41,123 nt of DNA. It comes from Candidatus Izemoplasma sp. GTDB lineage: Bacteria; Bacillota_I; Bacilli_A; Izemoplasmatales; Hujiaoplasmataceae. Positions 24,818 through 32,655 of this stretch are shown here, in pieces (position 1 is the stretch's first letter; each line of letters starts with the position of its first letter). Below the pieces are notes generated by a model. It was not told where the DNA came from, ran no database searches, and was given only the letters and a program-made list of their open reading frames with translations. A program made the translations under genes and the position numbers. The stretch is taken from NCBI GenBank assembly GCA_021736305.1, contig JAIPGD010000007.1:1-41123 (forward strand). Reading direction: 5' to 3'.

Positions 24818-25331
24818 TTTGTACAAACAAATCATAAAAAGTTTTGGAAAAATTGATAACGCTGTTGATATGACTTGCGGAAATGGCAAAGATACTTTGT
24901 TCTTAGCTTCAATAAGCAAAAAAGTTTACGCATTTGATATTCAAGAAACAGCTATTAAAAATACACAAACTTTAACCAAAAACTATGACAATGTTGAATT
25001 TATATTTGATAACCATATAAATATCGATAAATATATAACAGATAAGTTAGATGTTGTTGTATATAATTTAGGATATCTTCCAAATGGAAATAAGTCTATA
25101 ACTACCTCTGCTTCATCAACTCTAGATTCTCTTAAAAAAGTATTAAAAATATTAAATGATAAAGCGCTCGTTATCCTCGAAGTCTATCATCATAATCCTG
25201 AAGAAAAGAATAAATTAATTGATTTTACAAGCAATATTGATAGTGAACTCGATGTCTTTAAAATCGATATGCTAAACAAAGTTAATTCACCTTTCCTAAT
25301 TATTATTTCTAAAAAAAATGCACTCAAATAA
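24801..25331 (+). CDS. Class I SAM-dependent methyltransferase of the YtqB family, MnmM-like
   Basis: A 176-residue Rossmann-fold methyltransferase. SAM motif I is DMTCGNGKDTLFLA (about 23-36), the acidic end of strand 2 is in AFDIQ, and the catalytic-side motif is VVYNLGYLPNGNKS, typical of YtqB. In B. subtilis, YtqB (MnmM) methylates the nm5(s2)U34 intermediate in tRNA. The nearby YtqA homologue supports the same role here (inference). The start overlaps the end of the EamA gene by 17 bases. The stop codon lies in the loop of the terminator hairpin. Confidence 0.85.
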   Translation: MIYLTDLYKQIIKSFGKIDNAVDMTCGNGKDTLFLASISKKVYAFDIQETAIKNTQTLTKNYDNVEFIFDNHINIDKYITDKLDVVVYNLGYLPNGNKSITTSASSTLDSLKKVLKILNDKALVILEVYHHNPEEKNKLIDFTSNIDSELDVFKIDMLNKVNSPFLIIISKKNALK

Positions 25332-25345
25332 TTGAGTGCGTTTTT
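25312..25345. terminator. Bidirectional terminator between ytqB and the LemA-like gene
   Basis: An 8-bp stem GCACTCAA/TTGAGTGC (25320-25327 with 25332-25339), loop ATAA, T-rich on the plus side and A-rich before it, so it can stop transcription from both converging genes. Confidence 0.9.
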
Positions 25346-25814
25346 ATTTTGTTGTATAAACTTTGTACTTATCATATTTTAAAATTTTTGCATAGATATT
25401 AAAAGGAAATAATGCCAATTTATCGTTGTATACGATAACTTTACTATCTCGATTTCTTCTAATTTCTTCTAATCTTGAGAATGTTTCAATTACATAAGCA
25501 TTCTCTTCTTTATCTAAATCAATATTAGCATACGCTTTCTCAATTATTTGTATAAGTTCACGTTTTTCATCATGAGATAATTTTTTTATAACTAATTTAT
25601 GATACTGTTCTAATTCTTTTATCTGTAGAAATTTATGCATTATATTTACCATTTTCCTAAGTTCAATATCAAAACGAGATTGAATACGAAAAACTTTTTT
25701 ATATTCTTTTCTTAAATGTCTAATTATAAAAATTGATGCAATAGCAATTAATAAAATTAGAATTAATAAAAGAATTATGAGTTCAAATAATATATTTAAA
25801 CTATAGGTATACAT
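25344..25814 (-). CDS. LemA-like membrane-anchored protein
   Basis: A 156-residue protein with one N-terminal hydrophobic helix (about 8-31, FELIILLLILILLIAIASIFII), then a charged, mostly helical body. The C-terminus has the LemA-like pattern of a helix with regularly spaced Arg, a YND segment, then FPFNIYAKILKYDKYKVY, close to the family's YN...FP..I.A..FGF...FY. It is a little shorter than typical LemA (about 180-190). LemA proteins are membrane-anchored with a soluble helical domain; their function is unclear. The ATG at 25814 touches the metK stop. No strong motif beyond the C-terminal block, so moderate confidence. Confidence 0.68.
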   Translation of the reverse strand: MYTYSLNILFELIILLLILILLIAIASIFIIRHLRKEYKKVFRIQSRFDIELRKMVNIMHKFLQIKELEQYHKLVIKKLSHDEKRELIQIIEKAYANIDLDKEENAYVIETFSRLEEIRRNRDSKVIVYNDKLALFPFNIYAKILKYDKYKVYTTK

Positions 25815-26981
25815 TTATACCACTTCCTTTTTTAAGTAAACTTTTAATTTATCTGCCATATCAAGTTTTTCCCACGGTAAATCTAAATCATCTCTACCAA
25901 AATGGCCATAACTAGCAACTGGTTTGTATTTAACATCCCTTAATTTAAGATAATCAGTTATTGCTTTTGGTCTTAAATCAAAATGTTTTTCAATAATTTT
26001 AATTATTTTTTCTTCTGGAATCTTACTTGTATTAAAACTATCCACTCCAATACTAACAGGTTTTGCTTCTCCTATTGCATAAGATGCTTGAATTTCAATT
26101 TCATCTGCTAGCCCAGCAGCCACAATATTCTTAGCTATATACCTCAAAGCATAGGCTACAGAACGATCAACTTTTGAAGGGTCTTTTCCACTAAAAGCAC
26201 CACCGCCGTGATGTGCTCTTCCACCATATGTATCAACTATAATTTTTCTCCCAGTTAAACCAGAATCTCCTGAGGGACCGCCAATTACAAATCTTCCGGT
26301 TGGATTTATATGAATTCTTGTATCAGATTTCAAATATTTATCAGGAATTATTTCTTTTATAACATATTTTAGCAAATCTTTTCTTACATTCTCTTGGGTA
26401 ATCTCTGGAGCGTGTTGTGTTGATATTAATATATCTGTAAAATATTCAAATTCACCTGATTCACTAAATTTAGCCGTTACTTGAGTTTTACCGTCAGGCC
26501 TAAGATATTCTAAAATATCATTTTTACGCACATATGCTAATCTTCTAGCCAATTCATTTGCATAATGATGAGTTATTGGCATAAAAACAGAAGTTTGATT
26601 GGTCGCATAACCAAACATCATCCCTTGATCACCAGCTCCTTGTTCTTTTTCATCAGTCTCGTTAACTCCAATCGCAATATCAGGAGATTGTTCGTTTATA
26701 CAAACCAACACAGCCAAATTTTCAGCATCAAAACCGTATTTACCTCTATCATATCCAATTTCTGAAACTGTATCTCTAACGATCCTTTGAATGTCTACGT
26801 ATGTATCAGTTGTAACTTCACCAGCTACTAATACTAACCCAGTCGAAACTAATGTTTCGCAAGCTACTCGAGCATTTTTATCTTTTTCTAAAATTGCATC
26901 TAAAATTGCATCAGAAATCTGATCACAAATTTTATCAGGGTGACCTTCAGTCACAGATTCAGATGTAAAATATCTATACAT
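25815..26981 (-). CDS. metK: S-adenosylmethionine synthetase
   Basis: Makes SAM from methionine and ATP. The 388-residue cytosolic enzyme shows the N-terminal [28 protein letters not shown], the ATP-binding hexapeptide region [12 protein letters not shown], the phosphate loop [16 protein letters not shown] and a C-terminal [13 protein letters not shown]. Length is typical (about 385-400). ATG at 26981 with AGGAG 6 nt upstream. It lies 9 bp after the HD-GYP-like gene and directly before the LemA-like gene. The several SAM-using enzymes in the window (YtqA, YtqB) depend on this product. Confidence 0.98.
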   Translation of the reverse strand: MYRYFTSESVTEGHPDKICDQISDAILDAILEKDKNARVACETLVSTGLVLVAGEVTTDTYVDIQRIVRDTVSEIGYDRGKYGFDAENLAVLVCINEQSPDIAIGVNETDEKEQGAGDQGMMFGYATNQTSVFMPITHHYANELARRLAYVRKNDILEYLRPDGKTQVTAKFSESGEFEYFTDILISTQHAPEITQENVRKDLLKYVIKEIIPDKYLKSDTRIHINPTGRFVIGGPSGDSGLTGRKIIVDTYGGRAHHGGGAFSGKDPSKVDRSVAYALRYIAKNIVAAGLADEIEIQASYAIGEAKPVSIGVDSFNTSKIPEEKIIKIIEKHFDLRPKAITDYLKLRDVKYKPVASYGHFGRDDLDLPWEKLDMADKLKVYLKKEVV

Positions 26982-26990
26982 ATTTTTCTC

Positions 26991-28574
26991 CTATTCTTCT
27001 AGTAATTCATAATAAGCTGATTCAAAATCATCCTCATATTTTATAAATCTATCGATGATTTGAGGATCAAAGTAATCATTGAATTCTAAACGAATTAAAT
27101 CAATTGCTCTTTTATGATTTAGTTTACGTTTGTAATTTCTTTCTTGTCTTAAAATATCATATATGTGGCACAACAAAATAACTTGTGATTCGCGGTTATT
27201 TTGTATACTATTCATTTCTTTAATAAAGTCTTTACTAACGGTTTTCTCAAAATGTGCTCTAACTATATCTTCACCTTTTTTATCTAACTGAAGACGTTTA
27301 ATTATGACTGATCCGATAATTGTTTTTTCGCGTATAACTTTATAATCAGATTCGTTTAATCTCTCTTTATTATTATATTCATCCACGTTTAAAATATCGC
27401 GTTTATCAATATGAATAGTAGAAAACTCATAAATTTCTTGACATAATTTAGAAGAGTAACCTAAATAACTGCCTAATTCCCCTGCTAATTTAGCGACTCT
27501 TTTAGCTGAATTAGCAAATTCTTTTTCAACTAAATCTTCTCCGCGTTGTTTATAAACCGAAATAACATCAAACACATCAGAAACAACTGCTTTAAAATCC
27601 TTTTCCATTGCTCTACGTTTTACTAACTCTTGTTTACGTTTTTTATTAATATCCTCAGAAATTTTAACAGTAGAATAGAGACCAATCATAAACACAGCTA
27701 AAATTAAAGTCCGTAGGAAAATATCAGTCAGTATTGGACCTTTAATATAATTCCATAACTCCACAAAATCTCCCGCATGCTCATAAATAGGATACATTAT
27801 AACTACATGAATTATAGTCATAGCTACAATAGAGACTTTAAACACAACATTTAGGAGTTTTGGATCTTGATACAGGGCTATAACAACTAAGGCGAAATAT
27901 ATAAGTGAATATCCTGCTTGAGTAATTGAGAAGAATCCACCTTCAAGGCTATCACCTAAAGTTAAACGAAGTTTAATATATACTGCAATTGCCATCATTA
28001 ATATGTATATACCCGAGACATATTCTGCCATTTGTTGCTTTTGCAAGGTCGTTGGTTTCTCTCTAACAATTTTTCGAATTGAACGTGCAGTAATAAACAT
28101 TATTAGCCCAATAATAAATGTTACAATCAAATTAACGTTTCTATCTAGACCTTCAGATCCAATTAAAGTAAATAATAAGAAAACAATATTGGTAATTATA
28201 ATTATATTCCTAATTACAAGATTTTTTCGATATAAAACACTTGTATCATCGAGAATATCAACACCGGCTTCAAAGCTAAATCTTTTAGTAAAAAAATCTT
28301 TAATTTCATGCCATCGTCTTGCTGTAGCTGAACTTTTCATGATTTCTGTCCGTTTTTTATTTGACGAAACTTTGCTTTCATCAAATTTATTTTTAAAAGA
28401 GATCATCCTAAAAAATTCCACTATTTTATCTGAAAAAGATTTTTTTGATTTCTTTGAGGAGACATTATTAAAATAATCATCAATCTCTTTAGAGTTGCGC
28501 GACTTTGATTTTTTATTTTTTGAGTTTTTATTGTTTCTAAAAAACTCATCTAAAGTCTTTTGACGATCATCCAT
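26991..28574 (-). CDS. Membrane protein with a degenerate HD-GYP-like C-terminal domain
   Basis: A 527-residue protein. Residues 1-about 115 are cytosolic and rich in Lys, Ser and Asn. About six membrane helices follow (roughly 117-138, 147-163, 184-200, 218-235, 243-261, 283-302). A short helical stretch leads to a domain at about 352-515 that follows HD-GYP order: SAKRVAKLAGELG, STIHIDKRDIL, LNESDYKVI, HIYDILRQERNYKRKLNHKRAIDLI and FDPQIIDRFIKYEDDF. The metal ligands are mostly lost: HSxRV reads NSAKRV, HD reads HI, HHE reads AHF and GYP is absent. A phosphodiesterase activity on cyclic dinucleotides is therefore doubtful; a sensory or binding role is possible. ATG at 28574 with GGAGG upstream. 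It is placed between pgpA and metK. Confidence 0.72.
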   Translation of the reverse strand: MDDRQKTLDEFFRNNKNSKNKKSKSRNSKEIDDYFNNVSSKKSKKSFSDKIVEFFRMISFKNKFDESKVSSNKKRTEIMKSSATARRWHEIKDFFTKRFSFEAGVDILDDTSVLYRKNLVIRNIIIITNIVFLLFTLIGSEGLDRNVNLIVTFIIGLIMFITARSIRKIVREKPTTLQKQQMAEYVSGIYILMMAIAVYIKLRLTLGDSLEGGFFSITQAGYSLIYFALVVIALYQDPKLLNVVFKVSIVAMTIIHVVIMYPIYEHAGDFVELWNYIKGPILTDIFLRTLILAVFMIGLYSTVKISEDINKKRKQELVKRRAMEKDFKAVVSDVFDVISVYKQRGEDLVEKEFANSAKRVAKLAGELGSYLGYSSKLCQEIYEFSTIHIDKRDILNVDEYNNKERLNESDYKVIREKTIIGSVIIKRLQLDKKGEDIVRAHFEKTVSKDFIKEMNSIQNNRESQVILLCHIYDILRQERNYKRKLNHKRAIDLIRLEFNDYFDPQIIDRFIKYEDDFESAYYELLEE

Positions 28575-28610
28575 TTTTCTCCTCCTTTCACTTATCTTAA
28601 TAAATTTAAT

Positions 28611-29171
28611 TTAAAATAATTGAGGTTCTTCTATAATACTAGGATCTTTTCTAGCTTCATTTTCATTTTCTATTTGTGCAACTCTAGTAGAAGCTGCAGC
28701 CGCTACTGCGCCAACTATATCGTCTAAAAATGTATGACACTCTTCCTTGTCGCCTTTTCCTTTTTCATTTAAGTCATTTACAATACCAGGCTTGTTAACA
28801 TCAATATCACCAAAATTAGTCTTACCAATTGTTCCATACAAACCCGCTAATTCAATACCAAATAATTCATCAATCCCAAACATACCTAAATCTGAGGCAA
28901 GAATTGATTGAATAGGTCCTTTAAAAGCACCTTCTTCAGTTAATCTATCTATTTCAGCACCTAATTGTAAAATATGGAAAACATCACGTAAAGATAAAAT
29001 TTTCTCAACTGAAGTTACACACTCTTGATAAGAAATGTCTTCTTTCCATTTAGACTGTTGTTTATAAGCGATTTTAGCGATTTCGTCAATACTAACACCT
29101 CGCGATTTCAACTTCTCGATATTCATTTCTAACATCTCATCTCGAGAAAATAAATTCTTATCTCTATTCAT
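28611..29171 (-). CDS. pgpA: Phosphatidylglycerophosphatase A family protein (YutG-like)
   Basis: Dephosphorylates phosphatidylglycerophosphate to phosphatidylglycerol in the family's characterised members. The protein is 186 residues from the ATG at 29171. Family signatures are RGVSIDEIAKIAYKQQ, the VEKILSLRDVFHILQLGAEID helix, a FGIDELFGIELAGLYGTIGKTNFGDIDVNKPGI core and HTFLDDIVGAVAAAASTRVA. It is the soluble YutG type, without membrane helices. A TTG at 29192 is in frame, but it has no ribosome-binding site and lies only about 10 nt after the predicted transcript start; AAAGGA before the ATG (spacing about 11) is preferred. It opens the pgpA-HD-GYP-metK-lemA unit. Confidence 0.85.
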   Translation of the reverse strand: MNRDKNLFSRDEMLEMNIEKLKSRGVSIDEIAKIAYKQQSKWKEDISYQECVTSVEKILSLRDVFHILQLGAEIDRLTEEGAFKGPIQSILASDLGMFGIDELFGIELAGLYGTIGKTNFGDIDVNKPGIVNDLNEKGKGDKEECHTFLDDIVGAVAAAASTRVAQIENENEARKDPSIIEEPQLF

Positions 29172-29208
29172 AATTTGACTAATCCTTTCCAATTTTATTT
29201 AATTACAT

Positions 29209-29237
29209 ATTATACCATAAAAAGGGCTTTATTGAAA
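29209..29237 (-). promoter_or_regulatory. Promoter of the pgpA-metK unit
   Basis: TTTCAA (29232-29237), 17-nt spacer, extended -10 TGGTATAAT with hexamer at 29209-29214, minus strand, in the 69-bp gap after fmt. Confidence 0.68.
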
Positions 29238-29240
29238 CAT

Positions 29241-30167
29241 TTATATGATTTTGCCTAAATAAAAATATTGCTTCCCAAGCCCATTCATAAATGCGTTTGC
29301 ATCCATACGTTTTTTGCCTTGTAATTGTAATTCTTCAAGAATAATTGTTCCTGATAAACACTGAACATGTATTCCGGATTTATCAATTTTATAAACTGTT
29401 CCTGGTGAATTGTTAGAATTAAAATCATTGTAAATAGCTTTAAAAACTTTTATTTTTTTACCTTCTACAACTATTTCAGCTACTGGCCAAGGATATAAAC
29501 CTCTAATCTTGTTATAAACAGATTTTGCGTTATTAGTAAAATCCAACAGTTTTTCTTCAGATTTAATATTATATGCAAAACTAACTTCATTAGTATTCTG
29601 TTTTTTAGGTTTAACAATACCGTTTAATATATCATCCATAGTTTTTAACAATAACTTTTTTCCAGTTATTGCTAATTTATTTTCTAATGTTTTAACATTA
29701 TCATCATTTTCGATTTTTACTTTTTCTTGAGAAAGTATTGGACCTGCATCCATTTTTTTAGCCATGTACATTATAGTAACCCCGCTATATTCATCACCAT
29801 TAATAATCGCTCTATGCATTGGTGATCCCCCTCTGTATTTAGGCAAAAGTGATGCGTGCACATTAATTGCTCTATATTTAGAATGGCTTAAAACAATCTC
29901 AGGGATAATTTGACCATAAGCAGCAACTATAATAAAATCAAAATCTGATTCAATAATCTGTTCGTAATTTCTCTTAATTGATTTAGGCTGATAAACTTCT
30001 AATTTCAATTCTTTAGCTCTCTTTTTTACAGGTGTACCTTTTAGTTTTTGTTTTCTTCCAAATGGCTTATCAGGTTGTGTAACAACTAAATCCACGCCAT
30101 ATTTATTATGTAAACCGTTGAGAATTTCAACAGCAAAATCCATGCTTCCCATAAAACATATTTTCAT
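29241..30167 (-). CDS. fmt: Methionyl-tRNA formyltransferase
   Basis: Formylates initiator Met-tRNA with 10-formyl-THF. The 308-residue length is normal. The N-terminal Rossmann-like domain has MKICFMGSMDFA, the substrate loop VTQPDKPFGRKQKLKGTPVK and the catalytic block INVHASLLPKYRGGSPMHRAIINGDEYSG with Asn-His, followed by the DAGPIL segment. The C-terminal OB-like domain begins near residue 205. ATG at 30167 with AGGTG 5 nt upstream, in the gap after the priA stop. priA-fmt is a common Firmicute pair. The usual partner def (deformylase) is not in the window. Confidence 0.96.
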   Translation of the reverse strand: MKICFMGSMDFAVEILNGLHNKYGVDLVVTQPDKPFGRKQKLKGTPVKKRAKELKLEVYQPKSIKRNYEQIIESDFDFIIVAAYGQIIPEIVLSHSKYRAINVHASLLPKYRGGSPMHRAIINGDEYSGVTIMYMAKKMDAGPILSQEKVKIENDDNVKTLENKLAITGKKLLLKTMDDILNGIVKPKKQNTNEVSFAYNIKSEEKLLDFTNNAKSVYNKIRGLYPWPVAEIVVEGKKIKVFKAIYNDFNSNNSPGTVYKIDKSGIHVQCLSGTIILEELQLQGKKRMDANAFMNGLGKQYFYLGKII

Positions 30168-30175
30168 ATAATCAC

Positions 30176-32524
30176 CTACCCTACTCCTGGAAATCTGTCA
30201 ACTCTTATTAAAACATCTCGATTTTCATATTTTTTTAAGACTTCTCTAACTATCTCAATAATATTTGGTTCTTCTTTATACTTAACTAAAATAGTTGTAG
30301 AAAATCTATTCTTAATTTTTCTAACTTCTGAAGAAGGCCCTAATATAATTGATGTTTCATTTAATTCCCTTCTAATTTCTTTCACAATATTAATGCCATA
30401 AATCATTACTTTATTAATTGATGCGCCAGTAATTGTTAATTCTATTAAAAAGTAAAAAGGCGCATATCTCGCGATTCTCCGCAATCTCATTTCGTGTTCA
30501 TAAAACCCTATATAATCATTTTCATAGGCGTAGCGAATAGCATAATGATCGGGGTTATATGCTTGGATAATAACTTCTCCTAATTCGTCTCGTCTTCCTG
30601 AACGCCCTGATACTTGCATTATTAATTGAAATGTTTTTTCAGGAGCTCGAAAATCCGGGACAAACAAATTTCCGTCAGCTTGAATTATTCCAACTAAAGT
30701 TACTCGCGGAAAATCTAATCCTTTCGCTATCATTTGTGTGCCGATTAATATATCTCCGCTTTCTTGAAAACTATGTAAAAGTTTTTCATGTGCATACTTC
30801 TTTCTTGTTGTATCAGTGTCCATTCTAAATATACTAGCGTCAGGGAATGTTTCAGTTAACTCATCTTGAATTTTTTGTGTGCCACTCCCCATAAACTCTA
30901 AATTCTCTGAACCACATTGCTCGCACTGTTTTGGAATTGCTAATTCGTAAGAACAATAATGGCATTTTAAAGAGTTTGAATGTTTATGGTAAGTCAAAGA
31001 TATATCACAATTTTTACATTTATAAACATGTCCACATTCTCTGCAAATCATAAAATTAGCATAACCTCTTCGATTAATAAGCAGGATAACTTGTTCGTCT
31101 TTATCTAATCTTTTTTGAATGCCATCAATTAGAGCTTGAGACATATCTTTCTTATTACCAGATTTAAATTCTTCCAACATATTTACAACTTTAATTTCTG
31201 GCATTTTCGAATTCAAAGCACGAGCTTTCAGACTAATTAACTCATAATGATTTCTCGAAACTCTTGCATAAGATTCAATATTAGGTGTAGCTGATCCTAA
31301 AATCAACAACGAATCGTGGTTTTTCGCTCTGCGTTTTAATATATCTATCGCATAATATGGTAAATTTTCGTTTTGTTTATAACTCGTTTCATGTGATTCA
31401 TCAACAATCATCAAACCAATATTCTTTAACGGAGCGAAACATGCGCTCCTTGCTCCAATTACAATCTTCGCTTCACCTCTTATAATTCTGCGCCATTCAT
31501 CATACTTCTCCATACTTGATAAACCTGAATGTATAGTAGCTACATTATCTCTAAACTTAGATTTAAATCGGCTTATCATCATTGGAGTTAATGAAATTTC
31601 TGGAACTAATAAAATTACCGATTGGTTCTTTTCGATAACTTCCTCTATTGCTTTTATATATATTTCAGTTTTACCTGAACCAGTCACACCGTGCAATAAC
31701 ATTGTATTGCTTTTTCCATAGTTATTTCTTATTTTATCCAAAGCTAGTTTTTGTTCAGGATTTAATTCAATTATTTTGTTTTCACCTTTGAAATATGTAC
31801 TAACATCTCGATATACTTCTTTTTCATAAATTTTAATATATCCATGTTTCTCCATTGTTTTAAGTACAGATACAGTAATATTTAATTTATGAATTATTAT
31901 ATTTATAATATCAGATTTAGTTTTTCGTTTGTTTAAGTAGTTAAAAACAAGTGTTTGCTTATCAGTTAATTCAGTTTTTGACTCAACTAATAATTTTGCA
32001 TATCTTTTTGTTATTGGTTTGTTTCGTTTTTTAATTTCATAAACTTGTTTAAGATGATTTTTTTTGATTTCTTCTAAAATAACATCTAATAATTTCTCAT
32101 CAATATTATCAAGTAAAACTTCTGTTTCTTCTTTAAATAAATCAACTAGTTTTTTATTTAAATTTGCCTTATCTAATAATTTTATTTTGGGTTTGTACAT
32201 TACTTTTAAAGCTGCAGGTAATATAGTTTCTAATACAGATAATAATAAATATCCTGTTTCATAGCTTAAATCTTTTGCTAGTGAAATTAATTCTTCATTT
32301 AGATATGGTTCAATATCAAAGATTCTAGATATTGATTTTAGTTTATCTTTATATTCTGATTTAGTGGATATTTCTAAACAATACCCCATGACTTGACGAT
32401 GATTAAAAGGCACGACAACTCTTGACCCCACTTTTAATAAACCTAAATATTTATCGGGAATTAGGTAATCATACATTTTATCAACTTTTTTTGCTTTAAC
32501 ATCAACCAAAACCCTTGCGATCAT
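30176..32524 (-). CDS. priA: Primosomal protein N' (replication restart helicase PriA)
   Basis: Superfamily 2 DNA helicase that reloads the replisome at stalled forks. The protein has 782 residues from the ATG at 32524, near the usual size (about 730-800). It has an N-terminal DNA-binding domain (IARVLVDVKAKKVDKMYDYLIP), Walker A GVTGSGKTEIY, DEAH-type box VDESHE, the zinc-binding cysteine cluster CRECGHVYKCKNC...CHYC...CEQCG and the helicase motif QVSGRSGR. The reading frame is open 75 bases further upstream, but that extension has no ribosome-binding site and crosses the promoter; AAGGAG lies 6 nt before 32524. Divergent from rnj, followed by fmt. Confidence 0.96.
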   Translation of the reverse strand: MIARVLVDVKAKKVDKMYDYLIPDKYLGLLKVGSRVVVPFNHRQVMGYCLEISTKSEYKDKLKSISRIFDIEPYLNEELISLAKDLSYETGYLLLSVLETILPAALKVMYKPKIKLLDKANLNKKLVDLFKEETEVLLDNIDEKLLDVILEEIKKNHLKQVYEIKKRNKPITKRYAKLLVESKTELTDKQTLVFNYLNKRKTKSDIINIIIHKLNITVSVLKTMEKHGYIKIYEKEVYRDVSTYFKGENKIIELNPEQKLALDKIRNNYGKSNTMLLHGVTGSGKTEIYIKAIEEVIEKNQSVILLVPEISLTPMMISRFKSKFRDNVATIHSGLSSMEKYDEWRRIIRGEAKIVIGARSACFAPLKNIGLMIVDESHETSYKQNENLPYYAIDILKRRAKNHDSLLILGSATPNIESYARVSRNHYELISLKARALNSKMPEIKVVNMLEEFKSGNKKDMSQALIDGIQKRLDKDEQVILLINRRGYANFMICRECGHVYKCKNCDISLTYHKHSNSLKCHYCSYELAIPKQCEQCGSENLEFMGSGTQKIQDELTETFPDASIFRMDTDTTRKKYAHEKLLHSFQESGDILIGTQMIAKGLDFPRVTLVGIIQADGNLFVPDFRAPEKTFQLIMQVSGRSGRRDELGEVIIQAYNPDHYAIRYAYENDYIGFYEHEMRLRRIARYAPFYFLIELTITGASINKVMIYGINIVKEIRRELNETSIILGPSSEVRKIKNRFSTTILVKYKEEPNIIEIVREVLKKYENRDVLIRVDRFPGVG

Positions 32525-32543
32525 GCTTTGCTCCTTAATAAAT

Positions 32544-32572
32544 ATTATACCATTTAATAGTAAACTAGAAAA
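32544..32572 (-). promoter_or_regulatory. Promoter of priA-fmt
   Basis: An extended -10 TGGTATAAT (hexamer 32544-32549) with a poor -35 TTTTCT (32567-32572) at 17-nt spacing, minus strand. The leader would be only about 13 nt and holds the AAGGAG site. Confidence 0.58.
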
Positions 32573-32593
32573 GTTAATAACGAAAGCAAATAA

Positions 32594-32622
32594 TTGCAAA
32601 TTGTGGTAATAACCTTTATAAT
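32594..32622 (+). promoter_or_regulatory. Promoter of rnj
   Basis: TTGCAA (32594-32599), 17-nt spacer, TATAAT (32617-32622), plus strand. A 9-bp inverted repeat overlaps the -10 and the predicted start site. Confidence 0.72.
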
Positions 32623-32638
32623 ATTAATGTTAATATTA
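32619..32638. repeat. Inverted repeat overlapping the rnj promoter
   Basis: Two 9-nt arms, TAATATTAA and TTAATATTA, form a perfect inverted repeat around a TG centre. The left arm shares bases with the rnj -10 box and the right arm covers the predicted transcript start. Possible operator or 5' hairpin; AT-rich composition makes chance occurrence a real alternative. Confidence 0.5.
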
Positions 32639-32655
32639 AACTGAAAGGATATATT

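Noticed and set aside
28003-28476. A 157-codon plus-strand ORF antisense to the HD-GYP-like gene
   Set aside because: The opposite frame encodes the membrane helices and basic N-terminus of a clearly coding gene; the antisense protein has no recognisable features.
28539-28562. QKTLDEFF near the N-terminus of the HD-GYP-like protein, matching a sliding-clamp PIP box
   Set aside because: PIP boxes of this form serve archaeal and eukaryotic PCNA; bacterial clamp motifs differ, and the region is low-complexity and charged, so a chance match is likely.
32525-32599. Possible 25-residue N-terminal extension of PriA
   Set aside because: It has no ribosome-binding site, crosses the predicted priA promoter, and the ATG at 32524 has AAGGAG at ideal spacing.
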